A DNA stretch of 9,371 bases, taken from Bacteroides sp. (GTDB lineage Bacteria > Bacteroidota > Bacteroidia > Bacteroidales > Bacteroidaceae). Position numbers and translations under genes: made by a program. Below, one piece after another: positions 1 to 7,360 of this stretch. The stretch spans positions 1 through 9,371 of the forward strand of contig JAJPZL010000336.1 in NCBI GenBank assembly GCA_021204375.1, written 5' to 3'. Within the stretch, counting starts at the first letter, position 1. Each line of letters opens with the position of its first letter. The notes under the pieces are model-generated. The model saw nothing but the letters and a program-made list of their open reading frames with translations. It was not told the origin of the DNA and did no database searches.

Positions 1-993
1 GTTCTTGAAGGGATTGATTCGGTAATATTTTACGGGATTAACAATAGTAATATCCAGTTAATTAAATCCTTTTATCCTAAACTGAGAATTATCGCAAGGG
101 GAGAGGTTATCAAAGTCCTGGGCGATGAAGAGGAGATAAACTCTTTCGAGAAAAATATCCAGGCTATTCAGGCATATTGCTCGGAGTATAATGCCCTGAG
201 TGAAGAGGTAATCATTGATATTATTAAAGGAGAAGCGCCTAAGGCTGAAAAGAGCGGGAATGTGATCGTGTTCAATGTAAATGGTAAGCCTATTATTCCC
301 CGGAGTGATAATCAACTCAAACTGGTAGAGGGTTTCCATAAGAATGACATGATATTTGCAGTGGGACCTGCCGGATCGGGTAAAACCTATACCTCCATCG
401 CTCTGGCAGTGCGTGCTCTAAAAAATAAGGAGATAAAAAAGATCATACTGAGCCGTCCTGCGGTTGAAGCGGGGGAAAAGCTTGGGTTTTTGCCGGGTGA
501 TATGAAAGATAAGATCGATCCTTATCTGCAACCGTTATATGATGCATTGCAGGATATGATCCCTGCCGGAAAGTTAAAAGAGTACATGGAACTCAATATC
601 ATCCAGATCGCTCCGCTCGCTTTTATGCGGGGACGTACCCTGAACGATGCAGTAGTGATACTGGACGAGGCCCAGAATACTACCACCCAGCAGATCGAGA
701 TGTTCCTTACCCGTATGGGGATGAATACCAAGATCATTGTTACGGGTGATATTACCCAGATCGATCTTCCTTCTTCCCAGACTTCCGGCCTTGTACAGGC
801 CATGAAAATCCTTAAAGGAGTAAAAGGGATTAGTTTTATAGAGCTTACTAAGAAAGATATTGTACGGCATCCGCTTGTAAAAAGGGTAGTAGAGGCGTAT
901 GAAAAGTTTGATAAAGAAAGCAAGGGTAAAACGGAGGTCCGCAGAACGGTACGTACGGGAACGAAAAACAACGAAGAGAATGCAAACGAATAA
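1..993 (+). CDS. phoH: PhoH family P-loop ATPase, 5'-partial
   Basis: This is a PhoH/YbeZ-like ATPase, a cytoplasmic protein usually linked to RNA metabolism and often associated with the YbeY RNase. The reading frame is open from the first base, so the gene begins just upstream of the window; 330 residues are visible, and by comparison with the family only a few N-terminal residues seem to be missing. The GTG at 262 is an internal valine codon, not the start: the preceding 87 codons read as the usual N-terminal domain (for example FYGINNSN and [19 protein letters not shown]). The Walker A motif GPAGSGKT lies at visible residues 122-129. The Walker B motif VVILDEAQ has its acidic pair at residues 222-223, followed by the [11 protein letters not shown] sensor segment near 247-257. 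The C-terminus is a charged, probably disordered tail. The stop is 17 bp before purC, suggesting co-transcription. The family call is secure; the cellular role is inferred from the family. Confidence 0.96.
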   Translation, partial: VLEGIDSVIFYGINNSNIQLIKSFYPKLRIIARGEVIKVLGDEEEINSFEKNIQAIQAYCSEYNALSEEVIIDIIKGEAPKAEKSGNVIVFNVNGKPIIPRSDNQLKLVEGFHKNDMIFAVGPAGSGKTYTSIALAVRALKNKEIKKIILSRPAVEAGEKLGFLPGDMKDKIDPYLQPLYDALQDMIPAGKLKEYMELNIIQIAPLAFMRGRTLNDAVVILDEAQNTTTQQIEMFLTRMGMNTKIIVTGDITQIDLPSSQTSGLVQAMKILKGVKGISFIELTKKDIVRHPLVKRVVEAYEKFDKESKGKTEVRRTVRTGTKNNEENANE

Positions 994-1010
994 TTTTTAG
1001 GCAAATAGAC

Positions 1011-1961
1011 ATGAGTAAAGCATTAGTTAGAACGGATTTTAACTTCCCGGGCCAAAAAAGTGTATATCACGGGAAAGTACGGGATGTTTATAATATTGAC
1101 GACGAACTCTTGGTTATGGTAGCCAGTGACAGGATATCGGCTTTTGATGTGATCCTTCCCGAAGGGATTCCCTATAAAGGACAGGTCCTTAATCAGATCG
1201 CTTCAAAATTCCTGGATGCTACGGCTGATATTGTTCCTAACTGGAAATTGGCTACTCCGGATCCTATGGTTACGGTAGGGCTCAGATGTGAAGGATTCCG
1301 GGTGGAGATGATCATCCGTGGTTATCTTACAGGAAGTGCCTGGCGTGATTATGAAAAAGGGTGCCGTTCTATCTGTGGAGTAGAGCTACCGGAAGGAATG
1401 AAGGAGAACAAGCGTTTTCCGGAATCGATCCTGACCCCTACTACTAAAGCTGATGAAGGGCACGACGAAAATATTTCCCGTGAGGAGATCATTGCTCAGG
1501 GAATTGTAAGCCAGGAAGATTATGAACAACTGGAAGCCTATACCAGAGCACTTTTCCGGCGTGGAACCGAAATGGCTGCCGAAAAAGGATTGATCCTGGT
1601 GGATACCAAATATGAGTTTGGAAAAAGGGAGGGTAAGATCTATCTGATCGATGAAATACATACCCCGGACTCTTCCCGTTATTTTTATGCGGAAGGATTT
1701 GAAGAGAGATTCCTGAAAGGTGAACCGCAGAAGCAGCTTTCCAAAGAGTTTGTGCGTCAATGGTTGATCGAGCAGGGTTTTATGGGAAAAGAGGGACAGC
1801 AGGTACCGAAGATGACTCCTGAATATGTGGAGAGTGTTTCCGAACGGTACATCGAACTCTATGAGCATATTGTGGGCGAAAAGTTTGTGAAGGCTGACAT
1901 TCAGGATGTTCCTTCCCGTATTGAAAAGAATGTAACAACCTATCTGGAAGGCCTGAAGTAA
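1011..1961 (+). CDS. purC: Phosphoribosylaminoimidazole-succinocarboxamide synthase (SAICAR synthetase)
   Basis: PurC is the cytosolic enzyme that joins CAIR and aspartate, using ATP, to make SAICAR in de novo purine synthesis. The 316-residue protein is the long form, larger than the roughly 240-residue enterobacterial enzyme. Diagnostic motifs are GKVRDVY (21-27, nucleotide-binding loop), SDRISAFD (39-46), the [16 protein letters not shown] block (141-156), LVDTKYEFG (196-204) and [12 protein letters not shown] (212-223). The ATG at 1011 gives the expected N-terminus immediately before the GKVRDVY strand. No strong Shine-Dalgarno sequence precedes it, only an AT-rich stretch, as is normal in Bacteroidota. 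It sits 17 bp after phoH and 4 bp before ubiE/menG. Another purine gene, purM, lies in the next transcription unit, so the pathway genes are near each other but not in one operon. Nothing looks truncated or unusual. Confidence 0.98.
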   Translation: MSKALVRTDFNFPGQKSVYHGKVRDVYNIDDELLVMVASDRISAFDVILPEGIPYKGQVLNQIASKFLDATADIVPNWKLATPDPMVTVGLRCEGFRVEMIIRGYLTGSAWRDYEKGCRSICGVELPEGMKENKRFPESILTPTTKADEGHDENISREEIIAQGIVSQEDYEQLEAYTRALFRRGTEMAAEKGLILVDTKYEFGKREGKIYLIDEIHTPDSSRYFYAEGFEERFLKGEPQKQLSKEFVRQWLIEQGFMGKEGQQVPKMTPEYVESVSERYIELYEHIVGEKFVKADIQDVPSRIEKNVTTYLEGLK

Positions 1962-1965
1962 CCGC

Positions 1966-2703
1966 GTGAACTATCCTCAGGAACATATAAAACCTTACGG
2001 TACGGAAGGGGAGAAGAGCCGGCAGGTAGAGCAGATGTTTAATAATATTGCTCCTGCTTATGACAGGCTGAATCATATTCTCTCTTTTGGTATGGATCGT
2101 TATTGGCGGTGGCGGGCTATCTCCTGTCTGAAAAGGGAGGCTCCTGCCAGTATACTGGATGTAGCTACCGGAACGGGGGATTTTGCTCTTTTGGCGTACC
2201 GTAAACTGAAACCAGCTTCTTTAATTGGAATTGATATTTCAGAGGGAATGCTGGAAGTAGGACAAAAAAAAGTTATTGAGAAAGGATGGGGAAAAAATAT
2301 ATTTTTAAAAAAGGAAGATTGTACGGCTCTCTCTTTTGATGGTAATACATTTGAGGCAATAACAGTGGCTTTCGGGATCCGTAATTTTGAGGATCTGAAT
2401 AAGGGGTTATCTGAGATGTACCGTGTACTGGATAAAGGAGGGAAACTGGTTATTCTGGAATTTGCTACTCCTGACAAATTCCCGATGAATATTCTCTTTA
2501 AGATCTATTCTACTGTTTTTATGCCTTTTATCGGACGGATCTTATCAAAAGATGCACATGCTTATTCTTATTTGCCGGAAACAATTGCTGTCTTTCCGAA
2601 AGGTAATGCAATGAAAGCTATATTGCTGAATACCGGCTTTAAGAGGACAAACGTTTATGCTCTTACCGGGGGCATTTGTATGTTATATGTGGCAACAAAA
2701 TAA
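1966..2703 (+). CDS. ubiE: Demethylmenaquinone methyltransferase (UbiE/MenG)
   Basis: This is an S-adenosylmethionine-dependent C-methyltransferase of the UbiE/COQ5 family. In Bacteroidota, which use menaquinone, it should convert demethylmenaquinone to menaquinone, so menG is the more apt functional name. The 245-residue length is typical. The Rossmann methyltransferase motifs are clear: motif [11 protein letters not shown] (64-73), the following acidic strand GIDIS (88-92), AFGIRNF (135-141) and LEFATP (164-169), with the family C-terminus [13 protein letters not shown]. The start is a GTG at 1966, chosen because it gives the usual MNYPQE-type N-terminus and lies only 4 bp after the purC stop, which suggests translational coupling. 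The stop is 11 bp before aroE. An A8 run near 2264-2271 is in frame and does not disrupt the gene. Its neighbour aroE supplies the pathway from which the menaquinone ring derives. Confidence 0.96.
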   Translation: MNYPQEHIKPYGTEGEKSRQVEQMFNNIAPAYDRLNHILSFGMDRYWRWRAISCLKREAPASILDVATGTGDFALLAYRKLKPASLIGIDISEGMLEVGQKKVIEKGWGKNIFLKKEDCTALSFDGNTFEAITVAFGIRNFEDLNKGLSEMYRVLDKGGKLVILEFATPDKFPMNILFKIYSTVFMPFIGRILSKDAHAYSYLPETIAVFPKGNAMKAILLNTGFKRTNVYALTGGICMLYVATK

Positions 2704-2714
2704 ATTAAAATAAT

Positions 2715-3455
2715 ATGGACAAGTACGGCTTGATCGGTTATCCCCTGAAACACTCTTTCTCTATTGTTTATTTCAATGAGAAATTTCAGTCGGAAGGAAT
2801 TGATGCGGAGTATGTCAACTTTGAGATCCCCGTAATTGATGATATTGTAAAAGTGATCAATGAAAATCCTAATCTGCACGGGCTGAATGTAACTATTCCT
2901 TATAAGGAGCAGATCATCTCTTACCTGGATGAAGTAGATAAAGATGCTGCTGCTATTGGTGCGGTGAATGTGGTAAAGGTTATCCGTAATAAAAATAAGA
3001 TAAAACTGATTGGTTATAATACGGATGTAATTGGTTTTACGCAATCTATTCAACCTTTACTGACTGAATACCATAAAAAGGCCCTGATCCTGGGTACGGG
3101 AGGTTCTTCAAAAGCTGTGAAAAGAGGATTGGATAATCTGGGTATAGGATCCGTTTTTGTCACCCGTACGGAACGTCCGAGTATGTTGACCTATAAAGAT
3201 ATAACTCCGGAACTTTTGCAGGAGTATAAAGTTATTGTGAATTGTACTCCCGTAGGCATGTATCCCAATGTGGATGTCTGCCCGGACCTTCCCTATGAGG
3301 CTGTTACGCCAAACCATTTACTCTATGATTTGTTATACAATCCTAATACCACTCTTTTCATGAAGAAAGGCGAAGAGAAAGGAGCGGTAGTTAAAAACGG
3401 ATTGGAGATGCTTCTGCTACAGGGTTTTGCCGGGTGGGAGATCTGGCAAAAATAG
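2715..3455 (+). CDS. aroE: Shikimate dehydrogenase (NADP+), short Bacteroidota form
   Basis: AroE reduces 3-dehydroshikimate to shikimate with NADPH in the cytosolic route to chorismate, which feeds aromatic amino acids and menaquinone. The 246-residue protein is somewhat shorter than E. coli AroE (about 272). The substrate-binding serines are in HSFS (S14 and S16). The NVTIPYK motif carries the catalytic lysine K64; N85 and D104 (in YNTD) complete the substrate site. The dinucleotide loop GTGGSSKA is at 127-134, and VTRTERP near 149-155 fits an NADP-specifying basic loop. NCTPVGMYPN (176-185) and the C-terminal NGLEMLLLQG segment are also typical. The ATG at 2715 puts the first beta strand (YGLIGYPLKHS) at the very N-terminus, as expected. 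It lies 11 bp after ubiE/menG and 6 bp before the hydrolase gene. The sequence appears intact, with all catalytic residues present. Confidence 0.97.
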   Translation: MDKYGLIGYPLKHSFSIVYFNEKFQSEGIDAEYVNFEIPVIDDIVKVINENPNLHGLNVTIPYKEQIISYLDEVDKDAAAIGAVNVVKVIRNKNKIKLIGYNTDVIGFTQSIQPLLTEYHKKALILGTGGSSKAVKRGLDNLGIGSVFVTRTERPSMLTYKDITPELLQEYKVIVNCTPVGMYPNVDVCPDLPYEAVTPNHLLYDLLYNPNTTLFMKKGEEKGAVVKNGLEMLLLQGFAGWEIWQK

Positions 3456-3461
3456 AGTAAA

Positions 3462-4406
3462 ATGAAGCGATTTCTCAGGGTTGTTCTTATTCTGACAGGT
3501 GTAATACTGGTTGCTGTTATAGCAGGTAGTATTTATATGCTTAATTATTCACTGCGTCCTGTGAACAGAGGTCATGATATAGCAGGTTCCTATGAATATA
3601 TCTATGAGAACTATCCCTATCTGAGATCGTGGGTAGATAGCCTGGAGCGGCATGCTGCGCTCCGGGATACTTTTATAACCAGCCGGGATGGTTACCGGTT
3701 GCATGCCTATTTTGTAGAGGCTGCCGGAGAAAGTCCTAAAACCGCAGTAATTGTACATGGATATACGGATAATGCGATCCGTATGTTTATGATCGGACAC
3801 ATGTATAGTGCCGGAATGGGATACAATATTCTGCTTCCGGATTTGCATGCACATGGACTGAGTGAAGGTAAAGCCATCCGTATGGGGTGGAAAGATCGTC
3901 TGGATGTGTTGCAATGGATGGAACTTGCTAATGAAATATTCGGAGACTCTACGCAGATGGTGGTACACGGCATCTCTATGGGGGCCGCTACTACCATGAT
4001 GCTTTCGGGAGAGGTACAACAATCTTATGTGAGGTGCTTTGTTGAAGATTGTGGTTATACCAGTGTCTGGGATGAATTTGCCCACGAACTGAAAGTACGT
4101 TTTAATCTGAATCCTTTTCCTTTATTGTATTCTTCCAGTCTGCTCTCTAAAATAAAATATGGTTGGGGATTTAAAGAAGCCTCTTCGTTAAAACAGATTG
4201 GTTATTCACCATTGCCCATGATGTTTATTCACGGAGAAGATGATGACTTTGTGCCTACCGCTATGGTATTTCCATTGTATGAAGCGAAACCGGGTCCTAA
4301 AGAGATATGGACACTTCCCGGTGTCGGGCATGGGCTGGCATTCAGGAATGATCCTCAGCTTTATCATCAAAAAGTGGAGCAGTTTGTAAACCAGTATATA
4401 GAATAG
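3462..4406 (+). CDS. Membrane-anchored alpha/beta hydrolase (YqkD-like)
   Basis: This is a serine hydrolase of the alpha/beta fold. A hydrophobic stretch at residues 6-27 after a basic MKRFLR start looks like an uncleaved signal anchor, so the catalytic domain is probably on the periplasmic side of the inner membrane. The HG of VIVHGYTDN (about 97-104) matches the oxyanion-hole strand. The nucleophile elbow is HGISMG, with S172. D261 in HGEDDDFVP and H290 in GVGHG complete a plausible catalytic triad. The segment LPDLHAHGLSEG followed by MGWKDRLD resembles Bacillus YqkD and related hydrolases of unknown substrate. The 314-residue length is normal for that group. It starts 6 bp after aroE and ends 7 bp before the TPM gene. 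Substrate is unknown: esterase, acyl-hydrolase or peptidase activity are all possible, and the sequence does not decide between them. Confidence 0.88.
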   Translation: MKRFLRVVLILTGVILVAVIAGSIYMLNYSLRPVNRGHDIAGSYEYIYENYPYLRSWVDSLERHAALRDTFITSRDGYRLHAYFVEAAGESPKTAVIVHGYTDNAIRMFMIGHMYSAGMGYNILLPDLHAHGLSEGKAIRMGWKDRLDVLQWMELANEIFGDSTQMVVHGISMGAATTMMLSGEVQQSYVRCFVEDCGYTSVWDEFAHELKVRFNLNPFPLLYSSSLLSKIKYGWGFKEASSLKQIGYSPLPMMFIHGEDDDFVPTAMVFPLYEAKPGPKEIWTLPGVGHGLAFRNDPQLYHQKVEQFVNQYIE

Positions 4407-4413
4407 CTTGCCT

Positions 4414-5121
4414 ATGAAATCTCTGAACCTTAACTTAATGATCTCTGAAAAAAATATCTTACTCTTGTGTGCTTTTATATGGAGCTTTTCTCTTTCTGCT
4501 CAGACAAAGGAGTATACAGTCAGCAGTGTCTCCAACGTTCATCTGCTGAATAAAACCCAGTATCTTTCTGATCCTGATAATATTCTCTCTGCTTCTGCCC
4601 GGAACTCTATCAACCGTATACTCTATTCATTAGATCAGCAAACCGGCATCGAAGTTGCGGTGGTAGTACTTCCTTCTATTGGGAGCGGAGACTGTTTTGA
4701 CTTTGCATATACTTTGCTTAACCAATGGGGAGTCGGAAAGAAGAGTTCCAATAATGGATTGGTGATCTTGCTGGTAACGGATCAGCGATGTGTCCAGTTT
4801 GAAACAGGCTATGGCCTGGAGGGAGATCTACCCGATGCTATTTGTAAGCGGATCCAGTTAACTGAAATGATCCCTCCTTTCCGTGACGGAGATTGGGATA
4901 CAGGTATGGTAGCCGGAGTAAAGGCTGTAAAAGCCCGGCTGGATGGTACGATGGTCAATGAAAATGAGCAACAACCGCTCAATCCTCATTTTTTTATTTC
5001 CTTTTTACCCTGCTGGGATTGGTGTTTTTTATGTTTATTATCTCCCTGCGTCGCTCCAGAAAAGAGAAGAGGTGTCCGGTATGTAAAAAGTACACTTTGC
5101 AGCGTACTAATTCCAGGGTAA
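4414..5121 (+). CDS. TPM-domain membrane protein, N-terminal part (frame interrupted)
   Basis: This frame encodes a signal peptide followed by a TPM domain (TPM_phosphatase family, YgcG-like), expected outside the inner membrane. Numbered from the ATG at 4414, residues about 14-30 form the hydrophobic signal region ending in SFSLSAQ, with likely cleavage near residue 30. The TPM domain spans roughly 45-178 and shows YLSDPDNILS, GIEVAVVVLPS, WGVGKKSSNNGLVILL, TGYGLEGDLPDA and FRDGDWDTGM. After the FF at 193-194 this frame turns into W-, C- and P-rich residues unlike the family and stops at 5121 after 235 codons. The expected membrane helix and C-terminal region continue in the -1 frame. Reading -1 at the T7 run gives a 315-residue protein of normal architecture. 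An alternative start is the ATG at 4438, which also gives a good signal peptide. The gene may be frameshifted, miscalled or recoded; the domain identity is solid. Confidence 0.8.
   Translation: MKSLNLNLMISEKNILLLCAFIWSFSLSAQTKEYTVSSVSNVHLLNKTQYLSDPDNILSASARNSINRILYSLDQQTGIEVAVVVLPSIGSGDCFDFAYTLLNQWGVGKKSSNNGLVILLVTDQRCVQFETGYGLEGDLPDAICKRIQLTEMIPPFRDGDWDTGMVAGVKAVKARLDGTMVNENEQQPLNPHFFISFLPCWDWCFLCLLSPCVAPEKRRGVRYVKSTLCSVLIPG
4989..4995 (+). other. Candidate -1 frameshift point (T7 run)
   Basis: Seven consecutive T lie where the TPM gene changes frame. In the upstream frame they read CAT TTT TTT, so the last T of CAT plus two TTT codons has the X XXY YYZ phase of a U UUU UUU slippery heptamer. 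A -1 step here produces an uninterrupted membrane helix. Other T runs inside the permitted interval (4968-5118) are T5 at 5002-5006 and T6 at 5025-5030. A missing T from mutation or sequencing explains the data equally well. The nearest downstream structure I see is only a 3-bp CCC/GGG hairpin at about 5008-5017, which is weak support for programmed shifting. Confidence 0.6.
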
Positions 5122-5360
5122 TATCCCGTAAGAACGGGATCAAAACAGAAGAGGTCACTTATACTTGTCGCAATTGTGGCCATCGCCTGACACGCATCGA
5201 AAAGAAGGATGATGGAAACAATATCCGCAGGGGAGGCGGTACTATTATCGGTGGTCCTATCATCGGAGGATGGGGAGGAGGATACCGGGGTGGTGGTTTT
5301 GGCGGTGGCAGCTTTGGGGATGGAATGTCCGGAGGCGGTGGTGTCGGCAGCCGGTTTTAA
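4995..5360 (+). CDS. TPM-domain protein, C-terminal part in -1 frame (membrane helix, zinc ribbon, Gly-rich tail)
   Basis: This is the displaced C-terminal portion of the TPM gene. The coordinates give the stretch translated after a -1 shift at the T7 run; if translated on its own, a TTG at 5019 or an ATG at 5031 would be the start. It opens with a hydrophobic helix (YFLFTLLGLVFFMFIIS) and a basic stop-transfer segment RRSRKEKR. Two cysteine pairs follow, CPVC and CRNC, about 28 residues apart, a zinc-ribbon-like arrangement. It ends in a glycine-rich low-complexity tail of GGG repeats finishing in GSRF. Related TPM proteins of Bacteroidota, as I recall them, have this same order: signal peptide, TPM domain, helix, cysteine ribbon, Gly-rich tail. 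The frame is open only from 4968, so there is no room for an independent gene with its own N-terminal domain. The stop is 32 bp before the lemA-family gene. Confidence 0.7.
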   Translation, partial: YFLFTLLGLVFFMFIISLRRSRKEKRCPVCKKYTLQRTNSRVISRKNGIKTEEVTYTCRNCGHRLTRIEKKDDGNNIRRGGGTIIGGPIIGGWGGGYRGGGFGGGSFGDGMSGGGGVGSRF

Positions 5361-5392
5361 TAATCAGATTTACTAATTCAATTCTAAATAAT

Positions 5393-5977
5393 ATGAAGAA
5401 AACTGTTATCATAGTAATTGTTGTGCTCCTTGTTCTGCTGGTTATAGGAGGAGTGGGATCGTATAACAACATGGTTACCAAACAAGAAAATGTAATCAGG
5501 GCATGGAGTAATGTGGAAAACCAGTATCAGCGTCGTACAGACCTTATCCCTAACCTGGTCAATACGGTAAAGGGATATGCCGCGCATGAACAGTCTACCC
5601 TGCAGGCTGTAACGGAAGCGAGAAGCCAGGCTACTCAGGTAAGAATCGATCCGGAAAACCTGACTCCGGAGGCTTTACAACAGTTCCAGCAGGCTCAGAG
5701 CCAGGTAAGTTCCGCACTCGGACGACTACTGGCAATTGCCGAAAGTTATCCCGATCTGAAAGCTAACCAGAACTTTCTGGAACTCCAGGCTCAACTGGAA
5801 GGAACAGAGAACCGGATCGCGGTAGAACGGGGACGATTTAATAAGGCAGCTCAGGATTATAATCAGTATATTCGTCGTTTTCCCAGGAATATCTATGCGG
5901 GGATTTTTGGATTCCATACACGGCCTTATTTTGAAGCCCAGCAGGGTGCGCAGAATACTCCGGTAGTAGAATTCTGA
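5393..5977 (+). CDS. LemA family membrane protein
   Basis: This is a LemA-family protein with an N-terminal membrane segment and a helical domain; the biochemical function of the family is poorly defined. The open frame extends upstream to 5270, but that stretch overlaps the TPM tail and reads as W/R-rich noise. The ATG at 5393 gives a proper start, MKK followed by a hydrophobic helix at residues 4-24. The protein is 194 residues, normal for the family. Conserved blocks are VENQYQRRTDLIPNLV (41-56), YPDLKANQNF (119-128), LEGTENRIAVERGRFN (135-150) and RRFP near 161-164. The region 70-150 is rich in Q, E and A and probably forms long antiparallel helices. LemA and TPM-domain genes are often neighbours, which supports a shared envelope role for this pair. 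No separate promoter is evident in the 32-bp gap, and a strong terminator follows the stop codon. Confidence 0.92.
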   Translation: MKKTVIIVIVVLLVLLVIGGVGSYNNMVTKQENVIRAWSNVENQYQRRTDLIPNLVNTVKGYAAHEQSTLQAVTEARSQATQVRIDPENLTPEALQQFQQAQSQVSSALGRLLAIAESYPDLKANQNFLELQAQLEGTENRIAVERGRFNKAAQDYNQYIRRFPRNIYAGIFGFHTRPYFEAQQGAQNTPVVEF

Positions 5978-5985
5978 TCTACTAC
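5963..5985 (+). repeat. Short inverted repeat over the lemA-family stop codon
   Basis: GTAGTAG at 5963-5969 is the exact reverse complement of CTACTAC at 5979-5985, giving a 7-bp stem with a 9-nt loop that spans the stop codon. A 7-nt direct repeat ACTCCGG occurs at 5957-5963 and 5984-5990. In addition CCGGTAG at 5960-5966 is complementary to CTACCGG at 6032-6038, the right arm of the terminator, so an alternative pairing could compete with it. Without a following T run it is not itself a terminator; the role is unknown. Confidence 0.35.
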
Positions 5986-5999
5986 TCCGGGCCGTTGAT

Positions 6000-6047
6000 C
6001 CGGCAGGCAGAAGAGCATAAGCTACTTCTGCCTACCGGTTTCTTTTT
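6000..6047 (+). terminator. Rho-independent terminator closing the phoH-to-lemA block
   Basis: CCGGCAGGCAGAAG (6000-6013) pairs with CTTCTGCCTACCGG (6025-6038), a 14-bp stem with one C/A mismatch. The stem can extend inwards by AGC/GCT across an ATAA loop with one bulged A. It is followed directly by TTTCTTTTT (6039-6047). This is a textbook intrinsic terminator for transcription on the + strand, 22 bp after the last stop codon of the block. Confidence 0.9.
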
Positions 6048-6116
6048 CAGCGGTAGATGGATCGTAATCTTTGTGATAATACGGATTTCCCGGTCAAAAG
6101 GAAAAATAGCTACTTA

Positions 6117-6148
6117 GTTGGTAGAGAGCGAAAAATGAAGTACTTTTG
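6117..6148 (+). promoter_or_regulatory. Bacteroidota-type promoter of purM-prfA-pyrF
   Basis: TACTTTTG at 6141-6148 matches the TAnnTTTG -7 consensus of the Bacteroidota primary sigma factor exactly. A GTTG at 6117-6120 matches the TTTG -33 element at three of four positions, with a 20-bp spacer, inside the usual range. A transcription start a few bases downstream (about 6153-6156) would leave an AT-rich leader of roughly 20 nt before the purM ATG at 6174. That leader is too short for a riboswitch. The position just after the terminator fits the start of a new transcription unit. Confidence 0.72.
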
Positions 6149-6173
6149 CATGCTGTAAATTAATTGATAAAAC

Positions 6174-7343
6174 ATGAGCGATCAACGATATATGCAGCGC
6201 GGCGTATCAGCTTCCAAAGAGGATGTTCACAACGCTATTAAAAATATTGATAAGGGTATTTTTCCAAAAGCTTTTTGTAAGATAATTCCCGATATTCTGG
6301 GAGGAGATCCGGAGTATTGTAATATTATGCATGCGGACGGGGCGGGTACCAAGTCTTCACTAGCCTATTTATACTGGAAAGAGACAGGAGATGTAAGCGT
6401 GTGGAAAGGTATAGCGCAGGATGCATTGATCATGAACATTGATGATCTGTTGTGTGTGGGAGCTGTAGATAACATCCTTGTCTCCTCTACTATCGGGAGG
6501 AATAAACTTCTGATCCCGGGAGAAGTGATCTCTGCCATTATCAACGGTGCGGATGAACTGTTGGCCGAACTTCGTGAAATGGGAGTAGGTGTCTATGCTA
6601 CCGGCGGAGAGACAGCAGATGTGGGCGACCTGGTACGAACGATCATTGTAGATAGTACGGTTACCTGTCGTATGAAGCGCAGTGATGTCATTGATAATGC
6701 CAATATTGCACCCGGTGATGTGATTGTCGGGCTTGCCTCTTACGGACAGGCTACTTATGAAAAAGAGTACAACGGAGGTATGGGGAGTAACGGACTCACT
6801 TCTGCCCGCCACGATGTATTCTCAAAATACCTGGCAGAAAAATATCCGGAAAGCTACGATACCGGTGTACCGGAGGAACTTGTATATGCCGGAGACCTGA
6901 AACTGATAGATCCTATAAAAGATTCTCCGCTGGATGCCGGAAAACTGGTCCTTTCTCCTACCCGTACGTATGCACCGGTAATTAAAAAAATCCTGGATCG
7001 TTTCCGTCAGGAGATTCATGGCATGGTACACTGTTCCGGGGGGGCACAGACCAAGGTGCTTCACTTTGTCGGTGACAATATCAGAGTGATTAAAGATAAC
7101 CTGTTCCCGGTACCTCCTCTTTTCAGGACTATTCGTGAGCAGAGTGGTACCTCCTGGGAAGAGATGTATAAAGTCTTTAATATGGGACACCGTATGGAAG
7201 TTTACCTGAAGCCTGAACTGACAAAGGAAATTATTGCTATTTCCCAATCGTTCGGTATCGAAGCCCGTATCGTAGGACGGGTAGAAGAGGCTCCCGCCAG
7301 AGAACTTATCATACAGAGTGAGTATGGCACCTTTACTTATTAA
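6174..7343 (+). CDS. purM: Phosphoribosylformylglycinamidine cyclo-ligase (AIR synthase), divergent Bacteroidota form
   Basis: PurM closes the imidazole ring, converting FGAM to AIR with ATP in purine synthesis. The 389-residue protein is longer than E. coli PurM (345) and belongs to a divergent branch. Recognisable PurM features are DGAGTKS (55-61, in place of the usual DGVGTKL), NIDDLLCVGA (88-97), GGETADV (144-150, in place of GGETAEM), GSNGLTSAR (204-212) and LSPTRTYAP (260-268). The classical HITGGG segment is replaced by VHCSGGAQTK (285-294), and FNMGHRMEV (335-343) replaces the FNCGVGM-like strand. The canonical PLFFLDY stretch after the second motif is absent. An AIR synthase-related protein with another substrate is a less likely alternative; purC close by and the lack of another purM in view favour purM. 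The ATG at 6174 follows the promoter directly, and prfA starts 17 bp after the stop. Confidence 0.88.
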   Translation: MSDQRYMQRGVSASKEDVHNAIKNIDKGIFPKAFCKIIPDILGGDPEYCNIMHADGAGTKSSLAYLYWKETGDVSVWKGIAQDALIMNIDDLLCVGAVDNILVSSTIGRNKLLIPGEVISAIINGADELLAELREMGVGVYATGGETADVGDLVRTIIVDSTVTCRMKRSDVIDNANIAPGDVIVGLASYGQATYEKEYNGGMGSNGLTSARHDVFSKYLAEKYPESYDTGVPEELVYAGDLKLIDPIKDSPLDAGKLVLSPTRTYAPVIKKILDRFRQEIHGMVHCSGGAQTKVLHFVGDNIRVIKDNLFPVPPLFRTIREQSGTSWEEMYKVFNMGHRMEVYLKPELTKEIIAISQSFGIEARIVGRVEEAPARELIIQSEYGTFTY

Positions 7344-7360
7344 TCAGGGGATTTGAATGA

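Noticed and set aside
522..1004. Minus-strand open frame of 160 codons opposite phoH, with similar ones opposite purC, ubiE, the hydrolase, purM and prfA
   Set aside because: They lie entirely opposite well-identified genes, have no family-like motifs, and show the composition expected of antisense shadows.
2264..2271. A8 run inside ubiE/menG as a possible slippage site
   Set aside because: The gene stays in one frame through the run and gives a full-length protein with all motifs, so there is no sign of recoding.
5270..5392. Upstream extension of the lemA-family frame
   Set aside because: It overlaps the Gly-rich TPM tail in another frame and reads as W/R-rich noise; the ATG at 5393 gives the expected membrane segment at the N-terminus.
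6065..6073. TAATCTTTG as a second promoter -7 element
   Set aside because: The spacing between TA and TTTG is three bases rather than two, and no convincing -33 element was seen; the element at 6141-6148 is far better.
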